Shown here in pieces: positions 15,394-23,456 of a stretch of 64,000 nucleotides of DNA; position 1 is the first letter of the stretch, and each line of letters opens with the position of its first letter. A program made the translations under genes and the position numbers. Source of the stretch: Streptomyces rugosispiralis (GTDB lineage Bacteria; Actinomycetota; Actinomycetes; Streptomycetales; Streptomycetaceae); the NCBI RefSeq assembly GCF_024505145.1, contig NZ_JANIAA010000041.1:26681-90680 (forward strand). Direction: 5' to 3'. Below the pieces are notes generated by a model. It was not told the DNA's origin and made no database searches. It worked only from the letters and a program-made list of their open reading frames with translations.

Positions 15394-16731
15394 TCAGATG
15401 TGGCTGTCCTCCAGCATTTCGGTCACCAGCGCCGCGATCGGCGAACGCTCGGAGCGGGTCAGGGTGACATGCGCGAACAGCGGATGCCCCTTCAGCTTCT
15501 CGACGACCGCCACCACACCGTCGTACCGCCCGACGCGGAGGTTGTCCCGCTGCGCCACATCGTGGGTGAGCACCACCCGGGAGTTGGCGCCGATCCGGGA
15601 CAACACGGTCAGCAGCACGTTCCGCTCCAGCGACTGGGCCTCGTCGACGATGACGAAGGCGTCATGGAGCGAGCGGCCGCGGATGTGCGTCAGTGGCAGC
15701 ACCTCCAGCATCCCGCGCCCCACGACCTCCTCGATCACCTCGGCGCTGGTCACCGCGGACAGGGTGTCGAAGACCGCCTGCGCCCAAGGGCTCATCTTCT
15801 CGGCCTCGGTGCCGGGCAGATAGCCCAACTCCTGGCCACCCACCGCGTACAGCGGGCGGAAGATCATCACCTTGCGGTGCTGACGTCGCTCCAGCACGGC
15901 CTCGAGACCCGCGCACAGCGCCAGCGCCGACTTGCCCGTACCGGCCCGGCCGCCCATCGAGATGATGCCGACCTCCGGGTCGAGCAGCAGGTCCAGGGCG
16001 ATGCGCTGCTCCGCGCTGCGCCCGTGGATGCCGAACGCCTCGCGGTCGCCGCGCACCAGCCGCACCTGCCCGTCCGGGGTGACCCGGCCCAGCGCGTTAC
16101 CACGCTCGGACTGGAGCACCAGACCCGTGTGCACGGGCAGTCCGGCCGCCTCGGGGACGTACGCCGTCTCGGCGGCGAACAAGTCGTCCACCTGTTCGGC
16201 CGAGACGGCGAGCTCCGCCATCCCGGTCCAGCCCGAGTCGGTGATCGCCAGCTCCGCGCGGTACTCCTCGGCGAGCAGACCCACCGAGGACGCCTTGATG
16301 CGCAGCGGCAGGTCCTTGGACACGACGGTGACGTCGTACCCCTCGGCCTGCAGGTTTCTGGCGACCGCGAGGATCCGCGAGTCGTTGTCCCCCACCTTGC
16401 CGCCGTGGTTCAGGAAGGCGGCGGGGAGGATGCCCGGGTCGGAGTGGTTGAGCTCGACACGCAGGGTGCCGCCCAGATCCCCGATCGGGATCGGAGCGTC
16501 CAGGCGGCCGTAACGGATGCGGTACTCGTCCAGCAGGCGCAGCGCCTGCCGTGCGAAGTACCCCAGCTCCGGGTGGTGCCGCTTGGCCTCCAGTTCCGTG
16601 ACCACCACGACCGGCAGCACGACTTCGTGCTCGTCGAAGCGGGCCATGGCATTGGGGTCGGCCAGCAGGACGCTGGTGTCGAGGACATAGGTGCGCCGGT
16701 CGTGCTCGCGGCGTTTCTTGCTGGTCACCAC
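15394..16731 (-). CDS. PIN domain-PhoH ATPase fusion protein
   Basis: A 445-residue PIN-PhoH (PhoH2-type) protein. The start is GTG 16731 (VVTSKKRREHDRRTYVLDTS); the open frame extends upstream without support. The N-terminal PIN nuclease domain has acidic residues in YVLDTSVLL, VVVTELEAKRHHPELG and KVGDNDSRILA. The C-terminal PhoH ATPase has Walker A GGRAGTGKSALAL and Walker B AFVIVDEAQSL, with TVLSRIGANSRVVLTHD after it. Mycobacterial and other actinobacterial PhoH2 proteins are reported to be RNA helicase/RNases. It appears monocistronic with a leader of more than 300 bases. Confidence 0.93.
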   Translation of the reverse strand: MVTSKKRREHDRRTYVLDTSVLLADPNAMARFDEHEVVLPVVVVTELEAKRHHPELGYFARQALRLLDEYRIRYGRLDAPIPIGDLGGTLRVELNHSDPGILPAAFLNHGGKVGDNDSRILAVARNLQAEGYDVTVVSKDLPLRIKASSVGLLAEEYRAELAITDSGWTGMAELAVSAEQVDDLFAAETAYVPEAAGLPVHTGLVLQSERGNALGRVTPDGQVRLVRGDREAFGIHGRSAEQRIALDLLLDPEVGIISMGGRAGTGKSALALCAGLEAVLERRQHRKVMIFRPLYAVGGQELGYLPGTEAEKMSPWAQAVFDTLSAVTSAEVIEEVVGRGMLEVLPLTHIRGRSLHDAFVIVDEAQSLERNVLLTVLSRIGANSRVVLTHDVAQRDNLRVGRYDGVVAVVEKLKGHPLFAHVTLTRSERSPIAALVTEMLEDSHI

Positions 16732-16832
16732 GGGTGGACGAACCCCCTCGGGAGAGGTCGGGGTGCGACGGCGTCGCGGGAGTGAGGTATCCCCGCCGCA
16801 GACGGGGAACGGACCGGGCTCAGGCCCAACGG

Positions 16833-16855
16833 GGAGGGCCGAGCGCCGGCCCTCC
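16833..16855 (-). promoter_or_regulatory. Hairpin in the PhoH leader region
   Basis: Perfect nine-base arms GGAGGGCCG (16833-16841) and CGGCCCTCC (16847-16855) with a five-base loop, about 100 bases upstream of the PhoH start. It may be an attenuator or merely a leader structure. The rest of 16732-17060 holds no supported gene. Confidence 0.35.
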
Positions 16856-17060
16856 GCGTCATACGCACGATCCGCACAGTCGTCCGTGTGCAAAGGGCCT
16901 CCCGGGCGAACGGCCCGATGCCGTCCGCTGGCAGTTCGACGCCCAACTGGACAGGTGGGACAGGGCGTCGACCTGGAAGGGATATTCCCTCGAACGTGCG
17001 GGGGCATGCAACGGCATATGACGGCGCGGATATGAACGTTGTGAAACCAGCGTGCTACAC

Positions 17061-17100
17061 GGCCCGGGGCCGGACGCCGGCCGGCGTCCGGCCCCGGGCC
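17061..17100 (-). terminator. Strong terminator after the prenyltransferase
   Basis: A perfect 40-base palindrome (arms 17061-17080 and 17081-17100), 27 bases downstream of the minus-strand stop at 17128. Confidence 0.8.
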
Positions 17101-17127
17101 GGTGAACTGCGGTGCTACTAACGGGAA

Positions 17128-17889
17128 CTAGTTGCCGTACCTACGATGACGGGCGGCGTAGTCCCGCAGCGCGCGGAGGAAGTCGACCTTACGGAAGGCG
17201 GGCCAGAAAACTTCGCAGAAGTAGTACTCCGAATGGGCACTCTGCCACAGCATGAAGCCCGAGAGCCGCTGCTCGCCGCTGGTGCGGATCACCAGGTCCG
17301 GATCGGGCTGGCCACGGGTGTACAGGTGTTCGGAGATGAGGTCGATGTCGACGACCTCGGCCAGCTCCTCGAAGGAGGTGCCCTTGGTGGCGTGGTCCAG
17401 CAGCAGCGACCGCACCGCGTCGGCGATCTCCTGCCGTCCGCCGTACCCGACGGCCACGTTGACCAGTATTCCGTCGATGTGCTCGGTGTCCCGCTCGGCC
17501 TCCTTGAGGACCGTCTGGGTGCCGGAGGGCAGCAGATCCCGGTTGCCGACGTGGTGCACCCGCCAGCGGCCGTCGGCGGCCAGGTCGCGGACCGCGCCCT
17601 CGATGATGCTCAGGAGCGGGATCAGCTCCTTCTCGGGGCGGTCCAGGTTGTCGGTGGAGAGCAGCCAGAGCGTGACGACCTCGACGTCCGTCTCGCTGCA
17701 CCAGCCGAGCAGCTCCTGGATCTTGCTCGCGCCCGCCTTGTGGCCCTGCTCCGCGGTGCTGCCTGCCGCGCGGGCCCAGCGGCGGTTGCCGTCGAGGATG
17801 ACACCGATGTGCTTGGGCACCTGGGCGTGGTCGAGGCGGCCTTCCACCCGGCGTGCGTAGAGCCCGTACACCAGGTCGCGCAACTTCAC
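17128..17889 (-). CDS. uppS: Isoprenyl transferase (cis-prenyltransferase, UppS family)
   Basis: A 253-residue cis-prenyl diphosphate synthase that adds isopentenyl units in Z configuration to build the polyprenyl carrier lipid for peptidoglycan and glycan synthesis. Family motifs are complete: HIGVILDGNRRWA with the catalytic Asp, STDNLDRP (usual family sequence STENWxRP), VAVGYGGRQEI, and RTSGEQRLSGFMLWQ with the pyrophosphate-binding arginine, then EYYFCEVFWPAFRKVDF. Streptomyces often carry two or three paralogues, some making shorter chains, so the exact product length cannot be told from sequence. Confidence 0.93.
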   Translation of the reverse strand: MKLRDLVYGLYARRVEGRLDHAQVPKHIGVILDGNRRWARAAGSTAEQGHKAGASKIQELLGWCSETDVEVVTLWLLSTDNLDRPEKELIPLLSIIEGAVRDLAADGRWRVHHVGNRDLLPSGTQTVLKEAERDTEHIDGILVNVAVGYGGRQEIADAVRSLLLDHATKGTSFEELAEVVDIDLISEHLYTRGQPDPDLVIRTSGEQRLSGFMLWQSAHSEYYFCEVFWPAFRKVDFLRALRDYAARHRRYGN

Positions 17890-18072
17890 GTCTTCCAGCC
17901 CCTCAGTGCTTCACATGGCTCGCCATGGCAGTCCGCCCCAAGGCCGACACCCTACTGCGGGGCAGGGGGGCTGGCTAACCGGGACGGCCGAATGACCGCT
18001 TCCCGTCACGCTTCGTAGCCGAGTGTGTGAGATACGTGCCGCCCTTTTGACCCCCAGAAGCCCGAAATAGAG

Positions 18073-18108
18073 CGGGCCGGTCCGTGGGGGGGAGTACGGA
18101 CCGGCCCG
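18073..18108 (-). terminator. Terminator after the prepilin peptidase gene
   Basis: Perfect 13-base arms CGGGCCGGTCCGT (18073-18085) and ACGGACCGGCCCG (18096-18108) with a G-rich ten-base loop, 77 bases past the stop. The rest of 17890-18184 shows no gene. Confidence 0.7.
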
Positions 18109-18184
18109 AGGGGGGGCTTCCACCATAACGCTTCGTGAGGGGATGTCCATGCATCTCGGCGAGCCGACCCGCCGCGCGCCGATG

Positions 18185-18931
18185 TCATCCGGCGCCGAGC
18201 GCCCCCAGCACCAGCCCCGCGCCCGCCCCGAGGATCATGAACGGGCCGAACGCCATCGCGGTCCGCCGCCCGGCCCGCCGGGTCAGCACCAAGCCCACCG
18301 CGCAGCAGGAACCCAGCAGCAGCCCGGCGAGGGCGCCCACGAAGAGCACGTCCCAGCCGTACCAGCCCAGCGCGACCCCGAGGGTCAGCGCGAGCTTGAC
18401 ATCACCGAACCCCATCCCGCTCGGGCTGATCAGGAACAGCACCAGATACGCCCCGCCCAGCACCGCGCCGCCCAGCAGCGCCCGCGGCCAGGACCCTGCG
18501 CTGTGCGGCAGCAGCGCCGCCGCGCCGAGCAGCGCCGCGGCCCCGCCCGCCATGGGCAGGGTGAGGACGTCCGGCAGCCGGTTGACCGCCAGGTCCACGG
18601 CCGTGAGCAGCACCCCCGGCGGCACCAGCAGCAGCCACACGGCCAGCTCGGGACGCGCGCCGACGGCCGCCGCCAGGCCCGCGCACACCAGCGCGGTGAG
18701 CACGGCGGCGAGCACCGGGCCGGTCCCGTAGTCCCGCTCGCCGTCCCGGCAGCCGGCGCACCGGGCGGGGCCCAGCCAGCCGCGCGCCGGGCCGATGAGC
18801 GCGTGCCCGCGCGGACAGGCGCCGCGCCAGGGCTCCTCCGGCTCGACGGCCAGCCGGTAGAGCGGGCGCGGTACGAGCAGCCCGGCGGCCGCGCCGTACG
18901 CGGCGGCGAGCACGATCAGCAGCGGTTGCAC
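18185..18931 (-). CDS. Prepilin peptidase (A24 family, TadV/PilD-like)
   Basis: A 248-residue polytopic membrane aspartyl protease that removes the short leader from type IV-type prepilins. The two catalytic aspartates are D113 in LLTAVDLAVNRLPD and D177 in the GxGD motif GMGFGDVKLA. The N-terminal cytoplasmic loop keeps C39, C58 and C61 (CPRGH...CAGC), a reduced form of the zinc-binding loop of the methylating enzymes. Start is GTG 18931. It is the only prepilin peptidase in the window and therefore the likely processing enzyme for the Flp, TadE and related proteins encoded at 22-31 kb, although it lies 3-12 kb from them. Confidence 0.88.
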   Translation of the reverse strand: MQPLLIVLAAAYGAAAGLLVPRPLYRLAVEPEEPWRGACPRGHALIGPARGWLGPARCAGCRDGERDYGTGPVLAAVLTALVCAGLAAAVGARPELAVWLLLVPPGVLLTAVDLAVNRLPDVLTLPMAGGAAALLGAAALLPHSAGSWPRALLGGAVLGGAYLVLFLISPSGMGFGDVKLALTLGVALGWYGWDVLFVGALAGLLLGSCCAVGLVLTRRAGRRTAMAFGPFMILGAGAGLVLGALGAG

Positions 18932-19015
18932 GGGCCGAGCCTACGGAAGCGCCCGGCCGGTGGAACACTGCCGGGACGGGCGGACGGCGCGGAACGGGCG
19001 AAGGGGGCGCGGGTC

Positions 19016-19516
19016 ATGGGCCGCTGGCGGGACGGTACGGGGACGCTGCGGGTGGAGGGTGGCGCAGGGCGGGCGGGGGGTGGCGCCGGGCCCGTGGAGG
19101 GCGGCGCAGGGCGGGTGGAGGGCGGCGCAGAGCGGGTGGAGGGCGGCGCAGAGCGGGTGGAGGGCGGCGCCGGGCGGGCGGGAGGCATTCCGCTCACCAT
19201 CGCCGCCTCCTACCGCGCCCGCGCCCGCGGGCTGCTCGGCCGGGACGGGCTGACCGGCGCGCTCCTGCTCACCCCCGCGAGCGGGGTGCACACCTTCCGG
19301 ATGCGGTTCGCCATCGACGTCGCGTATCTGGACCGGCACCTCACCGTCCTGGACGTCCACACCCTGCGCCCGGGGCGGCTCGGGCGGCCCCGGCTGCGGT
19401 CCCGCCATGTGCTGGAGGCGGAGGCGGGCGCGTTGGAGCGCTGGGGCGTGCGGCGGGGCGTGCGCGTCTTGATCGCCCCCGGCCCTTCAGCGCCGCCGTC
19501 CCCTTCTGTACGCTGA
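19016..19516 (+). CDS. DUF192 family protein with N-terminal heptapeptide repeats
   Basis: A 166-residue protein. The DUF192 domain covers about residues 62-155: SYRARARGLLGRDGLTGALLL, read as SYRARARGLLGR and LTGALLLTPASGVHTFRMRF, then IDVAYLDRHLTVLDVHTLRPGR and AEAGALERWGVRRG. DUF192 proteins are small beta-barrel-like proteins of unknown role, sometimes near type II/IV secretion genes; here the prepilin peptidase is divergently adjacent. Residues ~13-54 are six copies of a seven-residue repeat of type VEGGAGR that is not part of the family. ATG 19016 has AAGGGGG eight bases upstream. Confidence 0.8.
   Translation: MGRWRDGTGTLRVEGGAGRAGGGAGPVEGGAGRVEGGAERVEGGAERVEGGAGRAGGIPLTIAASYRARARGLLGRDGLTGALLLTPASGVHTFRMRFAIDVAYLDRHLTVLDVHTLRPGRLGRPRLRSRHVLEAEAGALERWGVRRGVRVLIAPGPSAPPSPSVR
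19052..19177 (+). repeat. 21-bp tandem repeat inside the DUF192 gene
   Basis: Six 21-base units from 19052; units 3 to 6 (19094-19177) are nearly identical, unit 2 is degenerate. Each adds seven codons, so copy changes stay in frame. Confidence 0.9.
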
Positions 19517-19620
19517 CGTCTCGGTGCCATGGTTGGGGCACCCTCGATCGGTCATGGTCGGGACACCCTCGATCGCGGTCGAGATCATCGAGGTAGAGGT
19601 ATAGGGGTAGGGGTAGCACG

Positions 19621-20025
19621 GTGACGACCACGGGCAAGATTCTGCGTTTCGACGAGTTCCGCGGCTACGGCTTCATCGCACCGGACGACGGTGGCGAGGA
19701 CGTCTTCATGCACGCCAATGACCTGCTGGACGAGAAGCACCTGTTCCAGCCGGGGTCCAAGGTGCGGTTCGTTCCCGAATACGGCGACAAGGGGCCCAAG
19801 GCCTCCGAGGTGCGCATCGTCGAGCGTGCCGCGCCGGTCGTACGGCCCTCCGCGGGTCCGGACGGCGACGACACCATGTGCGATGTGCTGTCGGTCGCCG
19901 AGTTCCGGCAGGAGCTCACCGAGGCACTGGTCGAGGTGGGCGGCAGCCTGACCGCCGACCAGATCAAGCAGGTGCGCAGGCGGGTCATCGAGATCGCCCA
20001 GGCGCACAACTGGATCGAATCCTGA
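19621..20025 (+). CDS. Cold-shock domain protein with C-terminal helical extension
   Basis: A 134-residue protein starting at GTG 19621. Residues ~1-68 form a cold-shock domain: GKILRFDEFRGYGFIAPDD contains RNP1 (GYGFI) and DVFMHANDL contains RNP2. The C-terminal 50 residues (VLSVAEFRQELTEALVEVGG, then ADQIKQVRRRVIEIAQAHNW) are helical and are not found in the 67-residue CspA type. It probably binds single-stranded RNA or DNA; the extension may mediate dimerisation. It is monocistronic with a strong terminator. Confidence 0.88.
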   Translation: MTTTGKILRFDEFRGYGFIAPDDGGEDVFMHANDLLDEKHLFQPGSKVRFVPEYGDKGPKASEVRIVERAAPVVRPSAGPDGDDTMCDVLSVAEFRQELTEALVEVGGSLTADQIKQVRRRVIEIAQAHNWIES

Positions 20026-20057
20026 CGTCGGACCCTGTCGGGTCCTGACAGCAGGGC

Positions 20058-20100
20058 GAGGGGCCGCCGCCGCGACGAACCGTCGTGGCGGCGGCCCCTC
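20058..20100 (+). terminator. Strong terminator after the cold-shock-domain gene
   Basis: Twenty-base arms (20058-20077 and 20081-20100) with one mismatch and a three-base loop, followed by GGGTTTT. Convergent position suits both flanking genes. Confidence 0.85.
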
Positions 20101-20115
20101 GGGTTTTGCCGATCC

Positions 20116-21315
20116 TCAGCTTCCCGTGACCCGCAGCATCGCCCACATCGCCACCGTCGCGGCCACCACGGTCGCCGGTGTGGTCAGCAGCCCAAGGCGG
20201 GTGAACACCCCCAGGTCGGAGCCGGTCTCCGGCTCGTGGCGGTGGACTATGCGCCGCCACAGCAGGGTGGCCAGGGAGCCGACATAGGTGAGGTTGGGGC
20301 CCAGGTTGACGCCGATCAGCACGGCGAGCACGGGCCCGGGGCCGCCCCCGGAGGCGATCGGCAGCAGCGCCAGCACGGCGGGCAGGTTGTTGATCAGGTT
20401 GGCCAGCACCGCCGCGACCGCCGCGATCCCGAGCAGCGCGGGCAGGCCCGCCCCGGTGGGCAGCACCTGCTCCAGCGTCTCCTGGAGGCCGCCCGTCAGC
20501 ACGGCCTGGACCACCACCCCGAGCGCCAGCACGAACAGGCAGAACAGCGGCCCGGTCGCGCCGATCGCCTCCCTTACGGTCGCCCGGCGGTGCCGCAGCG
20601 CCCTTACGGTGAGCACGAGAGCGCCCGCCCAGGCCGCCCACTGGGGATCCAGACCCGCCAGCGAGGTCCCGACGAACCCGGCGAGGGTCAGCAGCAGCAC
20701 GGTCACCGCGAAGACCGGCACCCGGGGCCAGTCGGCGGGCGGGGGCTCGCTGGTCCCGGCGGCCAGATCGTCGGCGAAGAAGCGGCGGAAGACCAGGTAC
20801 TCGATGCCGATGGTCACCAGCCAGGCGGGCCCCATCAGCACGGCGAACCGGGTGAAGGAGACCCCGCCGGCCTCCAGGGCGAGCAGATTGGTGAGGTTGG
20901 AGACCGGGAGGAGCAGGGACGCCGAGTTCGACAGATGGGCGCAGGCGTACACATGCGGCCGGGACCGCGCCCCGAGCCGGGCCGCCGTGGCGAACACCAC
21001 GGGGGTGAGCAGCACCACGGTGGCGTCCAGGCTCAGTACGGCGGTGACGGTGGCCGCGACGGCGAACACCCCGCCCAGGAGCCGGTCCGTACGCCCCGCG
21101 CAGGCCCGCGCCACGGCCTGCCCCGCCGCCTCGAAGAGCCCCTCGTCCGCGCACATCCGTGCCAGCAGCAGTACGGCGGCCAGAAAGCCCACGACGGGCA
21201 GCAGCTCCCGGGCCTCCGCCCAGGCCCGGCCGGGTGAGACCGCCCCGATGGCCACCACGATCCCGGCGGCGGGCACGGCCGCGACCGCTTCCGGCAGGCC
21301 CCGGGGCCGTACCAC
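20116..21315 (-). CDS. ArsB/SLC13-type membrane transporter (start uncertain)
   Basis: A polytopic protein of the ArsB/ion transporter superfamily, with motifs LSLDATVVLLTPVVFA, AHLSNSASLLLPVSNLTNLLA and LANLINNLPAVLALLPIA, and GVNLGPNLTYVGSLATLLW near the end, typical of arsenite/anion permeases. From GTG 21315 it has 399 residues, about ten membrane segments. The frame continues upstream through a further hydrophobic helix (TLAVVLLLGVLAFAVVRPRG) that homologues normally possess, but no ATG, GTG or TTG is available before an in-frame stop; only CTG 21378, preceded by CGGAG, could start it. No arsR or arsC is nearby, so the substrate is open. Confidence 0.8.
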   Translation of the reverse strand: MVRPRGLPEAVAAVPAAGIVVAIGAVSPGRAWAEARELLPVVGFLAAVLLLARMCADEGLFEAAGQAVARACAGRTDRLLGGVFAVAATVTAVLSLDATVVLLTPVVFATAARLGARSRPHVYACAHLSNSASLLLPVSNLTNLLALEAGGVSFTRFAVLMGPAWLVTIGIEYLVFRRFFADDLAAGTSEPPPADWPRVPVFAVTVLLLTLAGFVGTSLAGLDPQWAAWAGALVLTVRALRHRRATVREAIGATGPLFCLFVLALGVVVQAVLTGGLQETLEQVLPTGAGLPALLGIAAVAAVLANLINNLPAVLALLPIASGGGPGPVLAVLIGVNLGPNLTYVGSLATLLWRRIVHRHEPETGSDLGVFTRLGLLTTPATVVAATVAMWAMLRVTGS

Positions 21316-21599
21316 CGCGAAAGCCAGTACGCCGAGGAGCAGGACGACGGCAAGGGTCTCGGCGACGGCGGTACTCAGAACAGACTCCGGCGAAGGGTGC
21401 GATCAACACCCCCATGATGCGGCATCGCAGGCCGCGGCCCCGCCCGCCCGTTTCCGAACCGGCCTGGGGCCAGCCGGTCCCGGGTCGGCCTGGACGGCCG
21501 GTCCCGGGTCGGCCTGGGGTCGGCCGGCCCCGGGAGGTGTCCGGCGGATCCTGACGCCTGCGGCGGGCTGTTCCCCTCCCCGCCCCTTCCCGATACCAA

Positions 21600-22135
21600 G
21601 GGCTCCGCCCCTGGACCCCGGGGATCCGCGGCCGAGCCGCATATCGATGCCGCGGGAAGCCGCGAAGCTCGGGTCCGGGGGCCTGGGGGCGGAGCCCCGG
21701 TCCGGGGCCTGGGGGCGAAGCCCGGTTGCGGGGCCTGGGGGCGAAGCCCGGTTGCGGGGCCTGGGGCGGAACCCCGGTCCGGGGGCCTGGGGGCGAAGCC
21801 CCAGTTGGTTGCGGGGCCTGGGGCGGAACCCCGGCCCGGGGGCCTGGGGGCGAAGCCCCAGTTGGTTGCGGGGTCTGGGGCGAAGCCCCGGGCCCGGAAT
21901 CGGGGGCGGAACCCCGGGTGCAGGGGCCGAGGGCAAAGCCCCGGGTGCGGGGGCCGGGGGCGGAGCCCCGGGTGCTGGGGCCTCGGGCGGAACCCCGGCC
22001 CGGGGGCTGGGGCGGAGTCCCAGTTGCGGGGCCTGGGGCGGAACCCCGGCCCGGGGGCCTGGGGGCGAAGCCCCGGGTGCGGGGCCGGGGGCGGAGTCTC
22101 AGTTGCGGGGGCTGGGGCGGGGCCCCAGTTGTGGG
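21600..22135. repeat. GC-rich array of imperfect palindromes
   Basis: About 0.5 kb of repeats built on GGGGGCGAAGCCCC / GGGGCGGAACCCC cores joined by GGGGCCTGG or CCGGGTGCGGGG links, each able to fold into a small hairpin. Spacing is irregular (roughly 25-45 bases) and at least fifteen cores can be counted. All frames across it are low-complexity and not believable as protein. It sits between the divergently placed start of the transporter and the end of the OmpA-like gene, so it also separates the pilus cluster from upstream genes. Confidence 0.8.
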
Positions 22136-22176
22136 GAGGGGCGGGGAGGGGAAAGGTCCCGCCGGCACCCCGCGGG

Positions 22177-22821
22177 TCAGCCGGTCCTGGGGAAGCTGAC
22201 CTCCACCCGGCGGTTGCGCTTGCGGCCCTCCTCGGTCGCGTTGTCCGCGATCGGGTACTGCTCGCCGTAGCCCCGGATCTCGTAGTTGACGGACGGGTCC
22301 AGGTCCTCGGCGAGCGCCTGCTGCACCGCGTTGGCCCGCTGCTTGGACAGCAGGATCCCGTGGTCCGCGGAGCCCAGGTCGTCGGTGAAGCCGAAGACGC
22401 GGACGCCCTTGGCGTTCTGCCGCTCGGCCTCGGAGGCGATCTCCTTGATCCGGGCCCGCGCGTCGCCGCCCAGCTTCGAGCTGTCCTTGCCGAAGAGCAC
22501 CTCGGCCTGCAGCGCGAACTTCACCTTGGCGTTGGTGTCCTCCCGCCGCTCGTCGCCGTCGTCCGTCTCGACCACGGACTTGATGTCCAGGACCCGGCCG
22601 GGCGCCAGCTTGGCGCCCTCGGGCATCTTCAGATCGGAGTCCTTGACGTCGATCTTCATCGGCGGGGTGGTGTCGGCGGGCGCGCCGGGGCCGCTGTCCG
22701 CGTGGGCGGGCGGCGCCGGGGCGGTGAGGGTGACCAGGAGCGCGGTGGAGGCCAGCGCGGCCAGTACGGGGCCGCGGCGCGCGGGGCGGGCCGTCGTCTG
22801 CGGTGTCATGGCGCGGCTCAC
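22177..22821 (-). CDS. OmpA family protein, exported
   Basis: A 214-residue secreted protein with a signal peptide (about 1-42, cleavage near AHA-DSG) and a C-terminal OmpA/MotB-like peptidoglycan-binding domain: LFGKDSSKLGGDARARIKEIA, read as LFGKDSSKLGGDARARI, then VFGFTDDLGSADHGILLSKQRANAV (GFTDDLG... LSKQRA) and GYGEQYPIADNATEEGRKRNRRVEV, which keeps the NxxGRxxNRRVE signature. Start GTG 22821 overlaps the stop of the lipoprotein gene (GTGA). At the end of the pilus operon it may anchor the machine to the cell wall, the role proposed for OmpA-like proteins of Tad loci. Confidence 0.88.
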   Translation of the reverse strand: MSRAMTPQTTARPARRGPVLAALASTALLVTLTAPAPPAHADSGPGAPADTTPPMKIDVKDSDLKMPEGAKLAPGRVLDIKSVVETDDGDERREDTNAKVKFALQAEVLFGKDSSKLGGDARARIKEIASEAERQNAKGVRVFGFTDDLGSADHGILLSKQRANAVQQALAEDLDPSVNYEIRGYGEQYPIADNATEEGRKRNRRVEVSFPRTG

Positions 22822-23405
22822 CCGGAGAGGGTGATGCTGACGGACGGCATGGTCGGGATCTGGAAGTCGATTTCCTTGACGCTCTCGGGCGGGGCCGGGA
22901 ACTGCGCGAACAGCGGGCGGCTCTCATTGGGCTTGATCCCGGAGAGCCCCGTGGTGCACAGACACTGGCCGTCGGTGTCCCGCAGGACGAGATAGCGCTT
23001 CTTGCCCTTCTCGTCGACCAGGGACGCGCCGGAGACGGACGAGAGCGACTTCACCTCGGTCTCCTTCGAGCGCCAGTCGATCGCGTTGAAGAGCCGACTG
23101 CCGTGGTTGGTGACGGTGGCGTTCACGGTCACGAACCCGCCGTCGTCGCGCACCGCGGAGTGGAGGGTGACGACGACCCCGCCGGGCCCCTTCATCTCGC
23201 CGATGGTCTTGGAGGAGTCCGCCGCGGGCTCTTGGTCGTCGCCGTTGTCCTTGCCCGCGGTCGACGCCCGGCCCGCGGCATCGTCGGGCTTCTTGCCGCC
23301 GTCGCTGTCGCCGTTGCCGCACCCGGCCACGGCGAGGGCCAGGGCCGCGGCGAGCGCCGTCGCGGCGGCCCCCCTCCGGGCCTTCGTCGTGTGCCGAATG
23401 CTCAT
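22818..23405 (-). CDS. Putative lipoprotein of the pilus cluster
   Basis: A 195-residue protein with a clear lipobox (LALAVAGC, Cys about residue 29) after a basic, Ala-rich signal peptide. A Gly/Asp/Lys linker follows, then a beta-rich domain of about 120 residues (GVVVTLHSAVRDDGGFVTV and AIDWRSKETEV) with a Cys pair in GQCLCTTG. It resembles the DUF4352/immunoglobulin-like lipoproteins of actinobacteria, which are surface-exposed and of unknown function. It is coupled to the OmpA-like gene downstream. Confidence 0.8.
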   Translation of the reverse strand: MSIRHTTKARRGAAATALAAALALAVAGCGNGDSDGGKKPDDAAGRASTAGKDNGDDQEPAADSSKTIGEMKGPGGVVVTLHSAVRDDGGFVTVNATVTNHGSRLFNAIDWRSKETEVKSLSSVSGASLVDEKGKKRYLVLRDTDGQCLCTTGLSGIKPNESRPLFAQFPAPPESVKEIDFQIPTMPSVSITLSG

Positions 23406-23456
23406 CGCTCGCTGTCCTTTGCTCTTCTGCTCTTCGTTCGCTCGTCAGTCTGCCGT

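Noticed and set aside
16725..16946. Short reading frame upstream of the PhoH gene
   Set aside because: Composition is atypical and a hairpin lies inside it; no start signal is seen.
20116..21315. Arsenic-resistance operon
   Set aside because: The transporter is ArsB-like but no arsR, arsC or arsH is near, so specificity for arsenite is not supported.
21600..22135. CRISPR-like appearance of the repeat array
   Set aside because: Units are unequal and palindromic, there are no unique spacers of constant length and no cas genes.
19985..22927. 980-codon open frame on the minus strand
   Set aside because: It is out of frame with the transporter and OmpA-like genes and crosses the GC-rich repeat array; composition is Arg/Pro/Gly only.
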